Below are positions 1 through 6,408 of a DNA stretch of 6,408 nucleotides, one piece after another (positions within the stretch are counted from its first letter, which is position 1; every line of letters begins with the position of its first letter). The notes under the pieces were generated by a model. That model saw only the letters and a program-made list of their open reading frames with translations. It searched no databases and had not been told where the DNA came from. The DNA comes from an uncultured Prevotella sp. Lineage in GTDB: Bacteria > Bacteroidota > Bacteroidia > Bacteroidales > Bacteroidaceae. Location: contig CALJCU010000503.1 of NCBI GenBank assembly GCA_938023885.1, positions 1-6,408 of the forward strand. Reading direction: 5' to 3'. A program made the translations under genes and the position numbers.

Positions 1-332
1 AAACCAGCATCCGCCGCATCGTCCTTATTGCAGGCATAATACATACGGTCGAGATGTGCCCAATAAATAGCTCCTAAGCACATGGGACACGGCTCGCAAC
101 TCGTGTAGATGTCGCAGCCACTAAGGTCGAACGTGCCCAACTTTTGTCCAGCAGCGCGGATAGCACTCACTTCAGCATGCGCCGTAGGGTCGTTGTTCGC
201 CGTAACGCGATTGACCCCCGTAGCAATAATCTCACCGTTCTTTACAATAACAGCTCCAAATGGGCCGCCACCGTTTTTAACATTTTCATCAGAGAGGCGT
301 ATCGCTTCTCGCATGAAGTCTATCGTTTCCAT
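1..332 (-). CDS. guaD: Guanine deaminase (CDA-fold), N-terminal part, runs off the left edge
   Basis: Read on the minus strand from the ATG at 332, an open frame of 110 complete codons continues past the window edge, so the C-terminal third is missing. The protein belongs to the zinc-dependent cytidine/deoxycytidylate deaminase superfamily. Visible motifs are GGGPFGAVIV (residues 21-30), NDPTAHAEV (47-55; H52 zinc ligand, E54 proton shuttle) and CEPCPMCLGAIYWA (79-92; C82 and C85 zinc ligands), followed by DDAADAG. This combination closely matches my memory of Bacillus subtilis GuaD (about 156 aa), which hydrolyses guanine to xanthine and ammonia in the cytoplasm for purine salvage. TadA, the tRNA adenosine deaminase, shares the HAE and PCxxC motifs and is the main alternative, but the NDPTAHAEV and LGAIYWA context favours GuaD. 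It is transcribed divergently from pepT, with its own promoter in the shared spacer. Confidence 0.85.
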   Translation of the reverse strand, partial: METIDFMREAIRLSDENVKNGGGPFGAVIVKNGEIIATGVNRVTANNDPTAHAEVSAIRAAGQKLGTFDLSGCDIYTSCEPCPMCLGAIYWAHLDRMYYACNKDDAADAG

Positions 333-349
333 TATTAAAAATCAAGACG

Positions 350-385
350 TTTGTAGGCAAAAGTAAGAAATAATTTCTATTTTTG
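350..385 (+). promoter_or_regulatory. Putative Bacteroidetes-type promoter for pepT
   Basis: The plus strand has TATTTTTG at 378-385, matching the -7 consensus TAnnTTTG, which would give a leader of roughly 20 bases before the pepT ATG at 414. The nearest upstream TTTG (350-353) is 24 bases away, longer than the usual spacing, so the -33 element is uncertain. The box overlaps the divergent deaminase promoter. Confidence 0.5.
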
Positions 386-389
386 CAAA
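358..389 (-). promoter_or_regulatory. Bacteroidetes-type promoter for the guanine deaminase gene
   Basis: On the minus strand, a -7 box TACTTTTG (365 down to 358) fits the Bacteroidetes consensus TAnnTTTG exactly. It is preceded, after a 20-base spacer, by a TTTG (389-386) in the -33 position. Transcription would start about 20 bases before the ATG at 332. Placement is by motif only. Confidence 0.6.
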
Positions 390-413
390 AAGCATATAAA
401 TAAACGTCAAAAT

Positions 414-1640
414 ATGGATATTGTTCAAAGATTTCTTGAATATACGACATTCGACACACAATCTGCCGAAGACACGGGTAAGACGCCGAGTACGGACAAA
501 CAACTTGTCTTTGCGCGCTTCCTGCGCGACCAGCTCGAGGAGATTGGTTTGGAAGACATAGAACTGACTGACGAAGGCTATCTCTATGCCACACTCCCAG
601 CCAATACTAAGAAGGACGCCCCCGTGGTAGGTTTCATTGCCCACATGGACACCAGTCCCGATGCCTCGGGAGCTAATATCAAACCACATATTGTTAAGAA
701 CTACGACGGTGGAGATATTGAGTTGGAAAAGGGAGGTCTTGTTACAAGTCCTAAAGTTTTCCCCGAACTTCGCCAACATATCGGTGAGGACCTCATTGTG
801 ACCGATGGTCATACCCTGCTGGGTGCTGACGACAAGGCAGGTATCGCCGAAATTGTCCAGGCGATGGTTTATCTCAAGGAACATCCCGAAATCGAGCACG
901 GCAAAATCCGCGTAGGCTTCAATCCGGACGAAGAAATCGGCTTAGGTGCCCACAAGTTCGACGTTGAAAAATTTGGCTGCGAATGGGCCTACACGATGGA
1001 CGGCGGCGACATCGGCGAATTGGAATTTGAGAATTTCAACGCAGCTGCAGCGAAAGTAGAAATCAAAGGCGTTAGCGTACACACAGGATATGCTAAGAAC
1101 AAAATGGTCAATGCAACGCGCGTTGCCGTAGAGTTCATGAACCTCCTTCCGCAGGACGAAATCCCCGAGAACACAGAGGGCTACGAAGGTTTCTTCCATT
1201 GCCTCGGCATTGAGTCCGCTTGTGAGAATGCCGCGATGAGTTTTATCATTCGCGACCATGATGCTTCAAAATTCGAAGCCCGCAAACGCACTATCAAGGA
1301 AGTGGCAGCGCAGCTCAACGAGAAGTATGGCGAAGGCACTGTCAGTATCCACATCCACGACCAATACAAGAACATGAAGGAGATGATAGATCCCGTCTAC
1401 CACGTAGTGGACATCGCCATCAAGGCCATGGAGGAAGCGGGCGTCAGTCCTCGCATCCAAGCCATCCGAGGCGGAACAGATGGTGCGCAGCTCTCCTTCC
1501 GCGGGCTGCCCTGTCCGAACATCTTCGCCGGTGGTGTCAATTTCCATGGTCCTTACGAGTTTGTCTCCGTTCAGGTCATGCAGAAAGCCGTTGAGGTCAT
1601 CGTCAACATCTGCCGTATCACGGAGAACTTCAACGAGTAA
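414..1640 (+). CDS. pepT: Peptidase T (tripeptidase, M20B zinc aminopeptidase)
   Basis: This complete 408-residue protein is the same length as Escherichia coli PepT. PepT removes the N-terminal residue from tripeptides in the cytoplasm using two zinc ions. All expected M20B metal and catalytic residues are visible in order: AHMD (H77 zinc ligand, D79), GADDKAG (bridging D140), NPDEEIG (E173 general base, E174 zinc ligand), YTMDGGDIGE (D196) and NFHGPYEF (H378). The middle part, from about residue 205 to 320, holds the dimerisation (lid) domain, with the VSVHTGYAKNKMVNA segment typical of the family. The ATG at 414 lacks a clear Shine-Dalgarno sequence, as is common in this phylum, but matches the usual PepT N-terminus (MDIVQRFLEYTTFDTQS). 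It is divergent from the deaminase gene and is followed by a U32 peptidase remnant. No convincing terminator is seen after the stop. Confidence 0.97.
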   Translation: MDIVQRFLEYTTFDTQSAEDTGKTPSTDKQLVFARFLRDQLEEIGLEDIELTDEGYLYATLPANTKKDAPVVGFIAHMDTSPDASGANIKPHIVKNYDGGDIELEKGGLVTSPKVFPELRQHIGEDLIVTDGHTLLGADDKAGIAEIVQAMVYLKEHPEIEHGKIRVGFNPDEEIGLGAHKFDVEKFGCEWAYTMDGGDIGELEFENFNAAAAKVEIKGVSVHTGYAKNKMVNATRVAVEFMNLLPQDEIPENTEGYEGFFHCLGIESACENAAMSFIIRDHDASKFEARKRTIKEVAAQLNEKYGEGTVSIHIHDQYKNMKEMIDPVYHVVDIAIKAMEEAGVSPRIQAIRGGTDGAQLSFRGLPCPNIFAGGVNFHGPYEFVSVQVMQKAVEVIVNICRITENFNE

Positions 1641-1699
1641 TGCCCGTCATCGTCCCCCTGACATCATCTGCGATAAAAATAACCGTTTGGGAATTGTGA

Positions 1700-1910
1700 A
1701 TGCTTGAACTTTTGGCTCCTGCCAGGAACCTTGAATGCGGCTTTGCCCATCTCTTCGGGGCGAAGGTCTATGTCACGGTCAACACGATCATCTATGAGGA
1801 CGAGCTTGATGCCGGCGCTTCCTCGTTCAAGATCGAGGGGGCGGCTGAAAGATGCCGATTACGTGAAGAACGTGGTATCGGCTCATTTGCAGCACCTCGA
1901 TCAGGTGATA
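1700..1910 (+). pseudogene. Remnant of a U32 family (collagenase-like) peptidase gene
   Basis: Three fragments of a U32 peptidase stand side by side. The N-terminal motif is MLELLAPARNLECG (1700-1741). It joins directly to AHLFGAKVYVTVNTIIYEDEL (about 1745-1807), and that joins to DAGASSFKIEG (about 1808-1840). In intact family members, as I recall them, roughly 40 residues lie between the first two blocks and well over 100 between the second and third, so two in-frame internal deletions are inferred. A run of five G at 1837-1841, where four would keep the frame, then shifts the frame. The family continuation GRLKDADYVKNVVSAHLQHLDQVI is read in the next frame up to about 1910, after which homology ends. 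U32 proteins are several hundred residues long, and bacterial members act in collagen/peptide turnover or RNA hydroxylation. The remnant cannot make a working enzyme. A 104-codon open frame runs from 1700 to 2014, but its part beyond the frameshift resembles nothing I know. Confidence 0.85.
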
Positions 1911-2032
1911 CGGTGTGCCTGCAGAGGCTTATTGTTACCCATGTGTACAACGGTAAGTTCTGTTATTTCCTAAAAAACGTTGAAAAGTTAACAATTTATT
2001 CGTTGCATGAGTAACTTATCACATTATTTTAT
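1911..2032. other. Non-coding, AT-rich spacer after the U32 remnant
   Basis: No gene or family resemblance is seen between the end of U32 homology and the promoter of the ATPase gene. The stretch becomes AT-rich from about 1965, as expected of an upstream region. A weak spaced inverted pair, AAGTTA (1985-1990) and TAACTT (2012-2017), lies just upstream of the promoter box and has no assigned role. Confidence 0.5.
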
Positions 2033-2040
2033 TACTTTTG
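2033..2040 (+). promoter_or_regulatory. Bacteroidetes -7 promoter box for the ATPase/DUF4435 unit
   Basis: TACTTTTG at 2033-2040 fits the TAnnTTTG consensus exactly. It predicts a transcript start near 2047 and a leader of about 15 bases before the ATG at 2062. No good TTTG is found at the -33 distance; the closest is a TTG at 2003-2005, spaced too far away. This box supports the ATG at 2062 over the TTG at 2053, which would leave almost no leader. Confidence 0.6.
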
Positions 2041-2061
2041 CCTTACTAAACCTTGTACACC

Positions 2062-2880
2062 ATGCAGACATACGCTGATTATATCACACAGATAGAGATC
2101 GACGCTCTCTGGAGCGGCCGTAAGCATATCCTATGGAATCTGGACCGCCGGGTCAACATTCTCAGTGGTGTCAACGGTGTGGGAAAGTCGACGATCATCA
2201 ACAAAGTGGTCAAAGGGCTCTCTGCCGGTGGCGAGTTCCCCTCCCATCTTCTTAAGGGCGTGCATCTGAAGGTCTATCCCGAGGATGCCAACTGGATACG
2301 TTTCGACATCATCAGGTCTTTCGACCGCCCGCTCATCAACGCGGAGATGGTGTCGAAACTCAACATGTCGCTCGCCACGGAACTTGACTGGCAGCTTTAT
2401 GGGCTCCAGCGTAAATACCTCGACTATCAGGTGAACATCGGTAACCGCATGATTGCCGTGCTGCAGCAGGGTGGCCCCACGGCGGCAGAGGAAGCACAGA
2501 AGCTCTCAGAGCCGAAGAAGAAGTTCCAGGATATCATGGACTCGCTCTTTGCAGACACGGGGAAGAAGATCGTACGCACTGACAACGAGATCAGCTTCAC
2601 GCAGATGGGTGAAACACTCGTGCCTTACCAGTTATCGAGTGGTGAGAAGCAGATCCTCGCCATCCTCCTCACTGTCCTCACCGAGGATAATAAGCCGTAC
2701 GTCCTCTTTATGGATGAGCCGGAGGTCAGCATGCATATCGAATGGCAGAAGAAGCTCATCGAACTCATCCTAGAACTCAATCCGAATGTGCAGATCATCC
2801 TCACTACCCACTCACCCGCCGTCATCATGAACGGATGGATGGACAAGGTCACAGAGGTGTCTGACATTACCGTGAAGTGA
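2062..2880 (+). CDS. Compact ABC/AAA-type ATPase, candidate AriA-like partner of DUF4435 protein
   Basis: This 272-residue soluble ATPase belongs to the OLD/RecF/SMC-like ABC ATPase group. From the ATG at 2062, the Walker A motif is GVNGVGKST (residues 36-44), the ABC signature is LSSGEKQ (191-197), Walker B is YVLFMDEPE (213-221; D218, E219), a D-loop-like SMH follows (223-225), and the switch histidine is in LTTHSP (H250). The region between Walker A and the signature, about residues 70-185, is a short helical insert, not a long coiled coil, and no nuclease domain is fused. An in-frame TTG at 2053 would add three residues, but ATG is preferred from the promoter position. The DUF4435 gene follows 100 bases later on the same strand. 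In PARIS defence (AriA/AriB), a related ATPase controls a DUF4435 effector, so a sensor or gatekeeper role is inferred. The ATPase family call is firm and the function is not. Confidence 0.85.
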   Translation: MQTYADYITQIEIDALWSGRKHILWNLDRRVNILSGVNGVGKSTIINKVVKGLSAGGEFPSHLLKGVHLKVYPEDANWIRFDIIRSFDRPLINAEMVSKLNMSLATELDWQLYGLQRKYLDYQVNIGNRMIAVLQQGGPTAAEEAQKLSEPKKKFQDIMDSLFADTGKKIVRTDNEISFTQMGETLVPYQLSSGEKQILAILLTVLTEDNKPYVLFMDEPEVSMHIEWQKKLIELILELNPNVQIILTTHSPAVIMNGWMDKVTEVSDITVK

Positions 2881-2900
2881 TTCTTTAGTAGGAATGAGAA

Positions 2901-2953
2901 AACAAATTGGTTGAGTTTTTGGATTTCTGAACTTCAGAAATTACCAAATTGTT
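2901..2953. repeat. Nested inverted repeats in the ATPase-DUF4435 spacer
   Basis: An inner hairpin pairs ATTTCTGA (2923-2930) with TCAGAAAT (2934-2941) around a three-base loop ACT. It is flanked by an outer pair, AACAAATTGGT (2901-2911) and ACCAAATTGTT (2943-2953), which match as an inverted repeat with one mismatch in 11. No T-run follows, so this is not a standard intrinsic terminator. It may be an operator, an mRNA-processing or stability hairpin, or an attenuator between the two genes. Confidence 0.55.
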
Positions 2954-2980
2954 CTTTTATGGTTACAAAATCATGCGATT

Positions 2981-3979
2981 ATGAAACGGCTCAAGGACAA
3001 TCTCACCTCCTCGTATCTCGAAGCGGCTAACTGGCTGAATCCCAAGAAGCAACGGAAGAAGATCGTAGCTTATGTGGAGAGTTACGACGACGTGTTCTTC
3101 TGGCGCAGTATCCTCAGTCTGTTTGAGACGGACCGGTTCTATTTCGAGATCATGCTTCCCACGCGTGAGGACACGCTTGAGCGGGGTAAGAAAGCGGCGC
3201 TCATGAGTGCGCTCCATGGTAAGACGGGACAATGGCTCATCGCCTGTGTCGATGCCGACTACGACTACCTCATCCAGGGGGCGTCGGTGACATCGTGGCA
3301 GATTCTCAGCAGTCCCTATATCTTCCACACCTACGCCTACGCCATCGAGAACATGCAGTGTTACGCCCCCTCGCTCCACAGTGTCTGTGTGGCAGTGACA
3401 CTCAACGACCATGTCATCTTCGATATGCAACAGTATCTCGAGGAGTTTTCGCGCGCTGTCTACCCGCTCTTTGTGTGGAGCATCTGGTATTACCGCACAG
3501 GGAATTACGGACAATTCACGATGACCGACTTTCTGCGGGTCATCGAGACAGGCAACTTCTCCATGAATGATGCTTACCGTACCATCGCGCAGGTGCACAG
3601 CAAAGTGGACAAACGCTGCGAGCAGCTGCGGCGCCATAACCCTAATGCGGCAGAGAGCTACCGTAAAGTGGAGGAGGACCTGCGGCGGCTTGGCGTGACG
3701 CCCGAGACGACGTACCTCTATATCCAAGGCCATCATCTCTTCGACAAGGTCGTGATGCCGATGATGACCCGTGTCTGCGACAAGCTTATCCGACAGCGGC
3801 AGGCGGAGATAGCGCGGCAGAGCCGGCATGGCACGCAGCGCCGCAACGAGCTCTCGTGTTACAACAACTCTATCGAGAATGTCATCCCGATGCTGAAGAA
3901 GAACACGGGCTTCTTCGCATCTGATCCATATCGCCGCATCAAGGCTGACCTCACCGCTTTCATGCAACAGATGGGATGA
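2981..3979 (+). CDS. DUF4435 protein with TOPRIM-like acidic signature, candidate AriB-like effector nuclease
   Basis: This complete 332-residue protein has no signal peptide or membrane segment. The N-terminal half looks like DUF4435. KIVAYVESYDDVFFW (residues 27-41) places a glutamate (E33) after a hydrophobic strand, followed by a DD pair (36-37). LIACVDADYDYL (86-97) supplies D91, D93 and D95 after a second strand. This Glu plus DxD arrangement is that of TOPRIM domains in OLD nucleases, topoisomerases and primases, where the residues bind metal. The C-terminal half (about 180-332) is helical and rich in Arg and Lys and contains no motif I know. The ATG at 2981 has no visible Shine-Dalgarno. 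It follows the ATPase gene on the same strand after a spacer with nested inverted repeats. The pairing resembles PARIS AriA/AriB, whose AriB is a DUF4435 tRNA-cleaving effector. Family assignment is from motif memory, and effector activity is inference. Confidence 0.8.
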   Translation: MKRLKDNLTSSYLEAANWLNPKKQRKKIVAYVESYDDVFFWRSILSLFETDRFYFEIMLPTREDTLERGKKAALMSALHGKTGQWLIACVDADYDYLIQGASVTSWQILSSPYIFHTYAYAIENMQCYAPSLHSVCVAVTLNDHVIFDMQQYLEEFSRAVYPLFVWSIWYYRTGNYGQFTMTDFLRVIETGNFSMNDAYRTIAQVHSKVDKRCEQLRRHNPNAAESYRKVEEDLRRLGVTPETTYLYIQGHHLFDKVVMPMMTRVCDKLIRQRQAEIARQSRHGTQRRNELSCYNNSIENVIPMLKKNTGFFASDPYRRIKADLTAFMQQMG

Positions 3980-4122
3980 GTGTACAGGCTTTCCACTATA
4001 AGATAGTTGTATATCCGCATCGTGTCTTCACGATTTCCCGCGACTAAACCGAATCCTAATGCCGTGCAAAGTCGTGCCAAGCCGTTGCGATAAGAATATT
4101 GCAGTAATTAGACATATCATCT

Positions 4123-6408
4123 ATGAAGAAACTTCTCTTGGCCCTTGCTGCGCCGCTCGCTGCGGCTGCTGCGATGGCCCAAACGAACCCGTTGTGGATG
4201 CGCTGCCCTGCCATCTCCCCCGATGGCACGACGGTGGCGTTCTCTTACAAAGGAGACATCTGGACCGTGCCCGTCCGGGGCGGACAGGCACGGCAGATAA
4301 CGAGTAACCCCGCCTATGAGGCTAACCCCGTATGGAGTCCCGACTCCCGCCAGCTCGCTTTTGCCTCTTCACGTGAAGGCAGCATGGATGTCTATGTCGT
4401 GGACCGTGACGGCGGCGTGCCGCGCCGTCTGACGACAGACAGTGGCGACGAGTATCCCATGGCATGGAGGAACGACTCTACTGTTCTGTTGCGCGCCTCC
4501 ATCATGCCGAAGGCCACAAGCATCATCTTTGCCAGCGGTTCGTTCCCTCAGGTCTACGAGGTCGGCATCCGCGGCGGCCGCATGCGCCTCTTTTCCGACA
4601 TCACGATGCAGGACATCAGTGTCGGCAAGGATGGTGCCATCCTCTACCATGACCAGAAAGGTTACGAGGATCTTTTCCGCAAGCATCACCAGTCGCCGAT
4701 CTGCCGTGACATCTGGCTGTACAAGAACGGCAAATACACAAAACTGACCGATTTCGCCGGTGAGGACCGCACACCGGTGTGGGGTGCCGGTGCCGACACC
4801 TATTATTATCTGAGTGAAGAGGACGGCACGTTCAATGTCTACCGGCGCCGTATTGGTGAGACGGCGAAGACGCAGCTCACCCATTACAAAGGCAACCCCG
4901 TACGTTTCCTCACGCGTGCTGCCGACGGCACGTTGTGTTATGGCTATGATGGTGAGATATACACGTTGAAGGAAGGCCGTGAGCCCGTGAGACTCATTGT
5001 CTCTGTCGTAGCCGACGACGGCAGTGACAGGCTCCAGCGGCAGGTGCTGCGGAGCGGTGTGAAGGAGTTTACCGTCTCGCCTTCGGGCAAGGAGATAGCG
5101 TTCATCGTTCACGGTGATGTCTATGTCACGTCGACAGACTATACCACGACAAAGCAGATCACGGACACGCCGGAGCAGGAGCGGGACGTCAACTTCTCAC
5201 CCGACGGCCGTAGCCTCGTCTATGCCTCTGAGCGTGGTGGACTGTGGCAGATTTATCGGACGTCCATCGTGAAGAAAGACGAGAAGCAGTTTACCTATGC
5301 CACCCAACTTAAGGAAGAGCAGCTTGTCAAGTCGAGCCTCGTCGACATGCAGCCGGCTTACAGTCCCGACGGCCGCAGCGTGGCGTATATCGAGAACCGT
5401 GGCACGCTGAAAGCGGTCGACGTGAAGACGAAAGCCGTGAGGCAGCTCATGGATGGTAAATACCAATACAGTTACCAGGACGGTGACCTGTGGTTCAAAT
5501 GGAGCCCTGACAGTCGCTGGCTGCTGTCCAACTATATCGGCACGGGCGGATGGAACAACAGTGACATCGCCCTCGTGCCGGCTGACGGCAGTCAGAAGAT
5601 CACGAACCTTACGAACAGCGGCTATAGTGATTCGAACGGCCAGTGGGCCCTCGGCGGCAAAGCCATGGTGTTCATGAGTGACCGTGCCGGTTACCGCAGT
5701 CATGGCAGCTGGGGTGCGGAGGACGACGCGTATATCATGTTCTTCGACCTCGATGCCTATGAGCGTTTCCGGATGAACAAGGAGGAGCGCGCACTCTATG
5801 ATGAGGCACATAAGAGAGAAGCTGCTGACACGGTGGCAAAGAAGAAAGAGCCCGTCATAAGGTTCCGCAAATGGAACACGAAGAAGAACAAAGCGGCAGC
5901 GAAAGCCGGCGAGAAAACTGATGATAAGAGCGGTGTCAAGCCGCTGAAGTTCGATCTCGCCAACTGCCGCGACCGTATCATCCGGCTCACGGCCAACTCT
6001 TCTCACTTAGCTGACGCTATCCTTTCGCCGGGTGGCGACACGCTTTATTACGAGGCGCGTTTCGAGGGCGACTATGACTTGTGGAAACATGATCTCGTGG
6101 AGAATAAGACGGAGATCGTCATGAAGAGCGTCGGCTACGGACTGGAGCCTGACAAGGACTTCAAGAACCTCTATGTCTACAACAATGGTATCAGGCAGAT
6201 CAACCTCGCGAAGAACTCGCAGAAGACCATCAACTTCGAGGCTGACTTCAACTACCGGCCTTATGAGGAGCGGACTTACATCTTCAACCATGTGTGGCAG
6301 CAGGTCAAGGATAAGTTCTATGACCCGAAGCTCCATGGTGTCGACTGGGACGGTTACAAGAAGACCTATGCTAAGTTCCTGCCGTATATCAATAACAACT
6401 ATGATTTC
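4123..6408 (+). CDS. Exported Tricorn-like protease (S41 family), N-terminal 762 residues, runs off the right edge
   Basis: The frame is open from the ATG at 4123 to the last base. The protein starts with a Sec signal peptide (MKK, a Leu/Ala-rich core, then AMA before Q20; predicted cleavage after residue 19; no lipobox Cys), so it acts in the periplasm or outside. The bulk is a TolB/Tricorn-type beta-propeller with recurring SPDG/SPDS repeats near residues 32, 71, 358, 413 and 460, each followed by a strand such as LVYASERGG or LAFASSREG. A Lys-rich, low-complexity linker covers about 561-606. The segment NHVWQQVKDKFYDPKLHGVDWDGYKKTYAKFLPYI (about 725-758) is the helical region that precedes the PDZ and S41 serine protease domains in Tricorn homologues. 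Those domains are outside the window, so catalytic residues cannot be checked. The family degrades oligopeptides. The 143-base upstream spacer shows no clear TAnnTTTG box. Confidence 0.92.
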   Translation, partial: MKKLLLALAAPLAAAAAMAQTNPLWMRCPAISPDGTTVAFSYKGDIWTVPVRGGQARQITSNPAYEANPVWSPDSRQLAFASSREGSMDVYVVDRDGGVPRRLTTDSGDEYPMAWRNDSTVLLRASIMPKATSIIFASGSFPQVYEVGIRGGRMRLFSDITMQDISVGKDGAILYHDQKGYEDLFRKHHQSPICRDIWLYKNGKYTKLTDFAGEDRTPVWGAGADTYYYLSEEDGTFNVYRRRIGETAKTQLTHYKGNPVRFLTRAADGTLCYGYDGEIYTLKEGREPVRLIVSVVADDGSDRLQRQVLRSGVKEFTVSPSGKEIAFIVHGDVYVTSTDYTTTKQITDTPEQERDVNFSPDGRSLVYASERGGLWQIYRTSIVKKDEKQFTYATQLKEEQLVKSSLVDMQPAYSPDGRSVAYIENRGTLKAVDVKTKAVRQLMDGKYQYSYQDGDLWFKWSPDSRWLLSNYIGTGGWNNSDIALVPADGSQKITNLTNSGYSDSNGQWALGGKAMVFMSDRAGYRSHGSWGAEDDAYIMFFDLDAYERFRMNKEERALYDEAHKREAADTVAKKKEPVIRFRKWNTKKNKAAAKAGEKTDDKSGVKPLKFDLANCRDRIIRLTANSSHLADAILSPGGDTLYYEARFEGDYDLWKHDLVENKTEIVMKSVGYGLEPDKDFKNLYVYNNGIRQINLAKNSQKTINFEADFNYRPYEERTYIFNHVWQQVKDKFYDPKLHGVDWDGYKKTYAKFLPYINNNYDF

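Noticed and set aside
109..366. Plus-strand open frames at 109-366 and 144-338
   Set aside because: Both are shadows of the guanine deaminase gene on the minus strand, which carries the HAE and PCxxC zinc motifs.
1641..1699. Terminator or promoter between pepT and the U32 remnant
   Set aside because: No stem with a T-run and no TAnnTTTG box was found; the TAACCGTTTG near 1680 has the wrong internal spacing.
1985..2017. Spaced inverted pair AAGTTA / TAACTT upstream of the ATPase promoter as an operator
   Set aside because: Six-base arms in AT-rich sequence with a 21-base gap are expected by chance.
2963..3967. Antisense open frame of 334 codons covering the whole DUF4435 gene
   Set aside because: It mirrors the codon pattern of the sense gene. 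The sense protein has recognisable family motifs, while the antisense translation is a His/Arg/Val-rich composition with no domain. Similar shadows occur opposite the Tricorn-like gene.
2062..3979. Recent horizontal acquisition of the ATPase/DUF4435 pair
   Set aside because: By eye, base composition and codon choice match the neighbouring genes, and no integrase, transposase, tRNA or flanking direct repeats are visible in the window. A whole-genome comparison would be needed to settle it.
3995..4007. Small hairpin ACTAT-AAG-ATAGT after the DUF4435 gene as a terminator
   Set aside because: The stem is only five A/T-rich pairs plus one C/G, and no T-run follows, so it is too weak to call.
4369..6006. 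Long antisense open frames at 4369-5112 and 5197-6006
   Set aside because: They lie opposite the intact Tricorn-like reading frame, which has signal peptide, propeller repeats and family motifs. The antisense products resemble nothing and follow from low use of TTA, CTA and TCA codons on the sense strand.

Overview
The window looks like a chromosome fragment from a Bacteroidetes bacterium, most likely a Prevotella-like member of the Bacteroidales. Four things point that way: promoter elements of the Bacteroidetes type (TAnnTTTG at the -7 position), start codons without a clear Shine-Dalgarno sequence, the protein families present (long PepT, U32 peptidase, secreted Tricorn-like S41 protease), and moderate GC in genes against AT-rich spacers. 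The species assignment is inference from these features.

Layout. Positions 1-332 (minus strand) hold the N-terminal part of a guanine deaminase that runs off the left edge. A short AT-rich intergenic stretch carries back-to-back promoters for this gene and for the divergent pepT (414-1640, plus), a complete tripeptidase. Behind pepT lies a decayed remnant of a U32 (collagenase-like) peptidase gene, about 1700-1910. It has apparently lost two internal blocks and its 3' part and carries a one-base frameshift. After a clear promoter element comes a two-gene unit: a compact ABC/AAA-type ATPase (2062-2880) and, 100 bases downstream, a DUF4435 protein with a TOPRIM-like acidic signature (2981-3979). 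The right end (4123-6408) is the first 762 codons of an exported Tricorn-type protease whose PDZ and S41 catalytic domains lie beyond the window.

How the genes relate. The deaminase (purine salvage), PepT (cytoplasmic tripeptide hydrolysis) and Tricorn-like protease (envelope peptide/protein degradation) are ordinary metabolic and housekeeping functions. The ATPase plus DUF4435 pair stands out. The same two families make up the anti-phage system PARIS (AriA ATPase and AriB DUF4435/TOPRIM effector) and resemble a split OLD-family ATPase-nuclease. The pair is therefore a candidate defence or nucleic-acid-surveillance module. Its genes show no obvious compositional break from their neighbours and no mobile element is visible, so it may be a resident chromosomal version. 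No RNA genes, CRISPR arrays, insertion sequences or intact mobile elements were seen.
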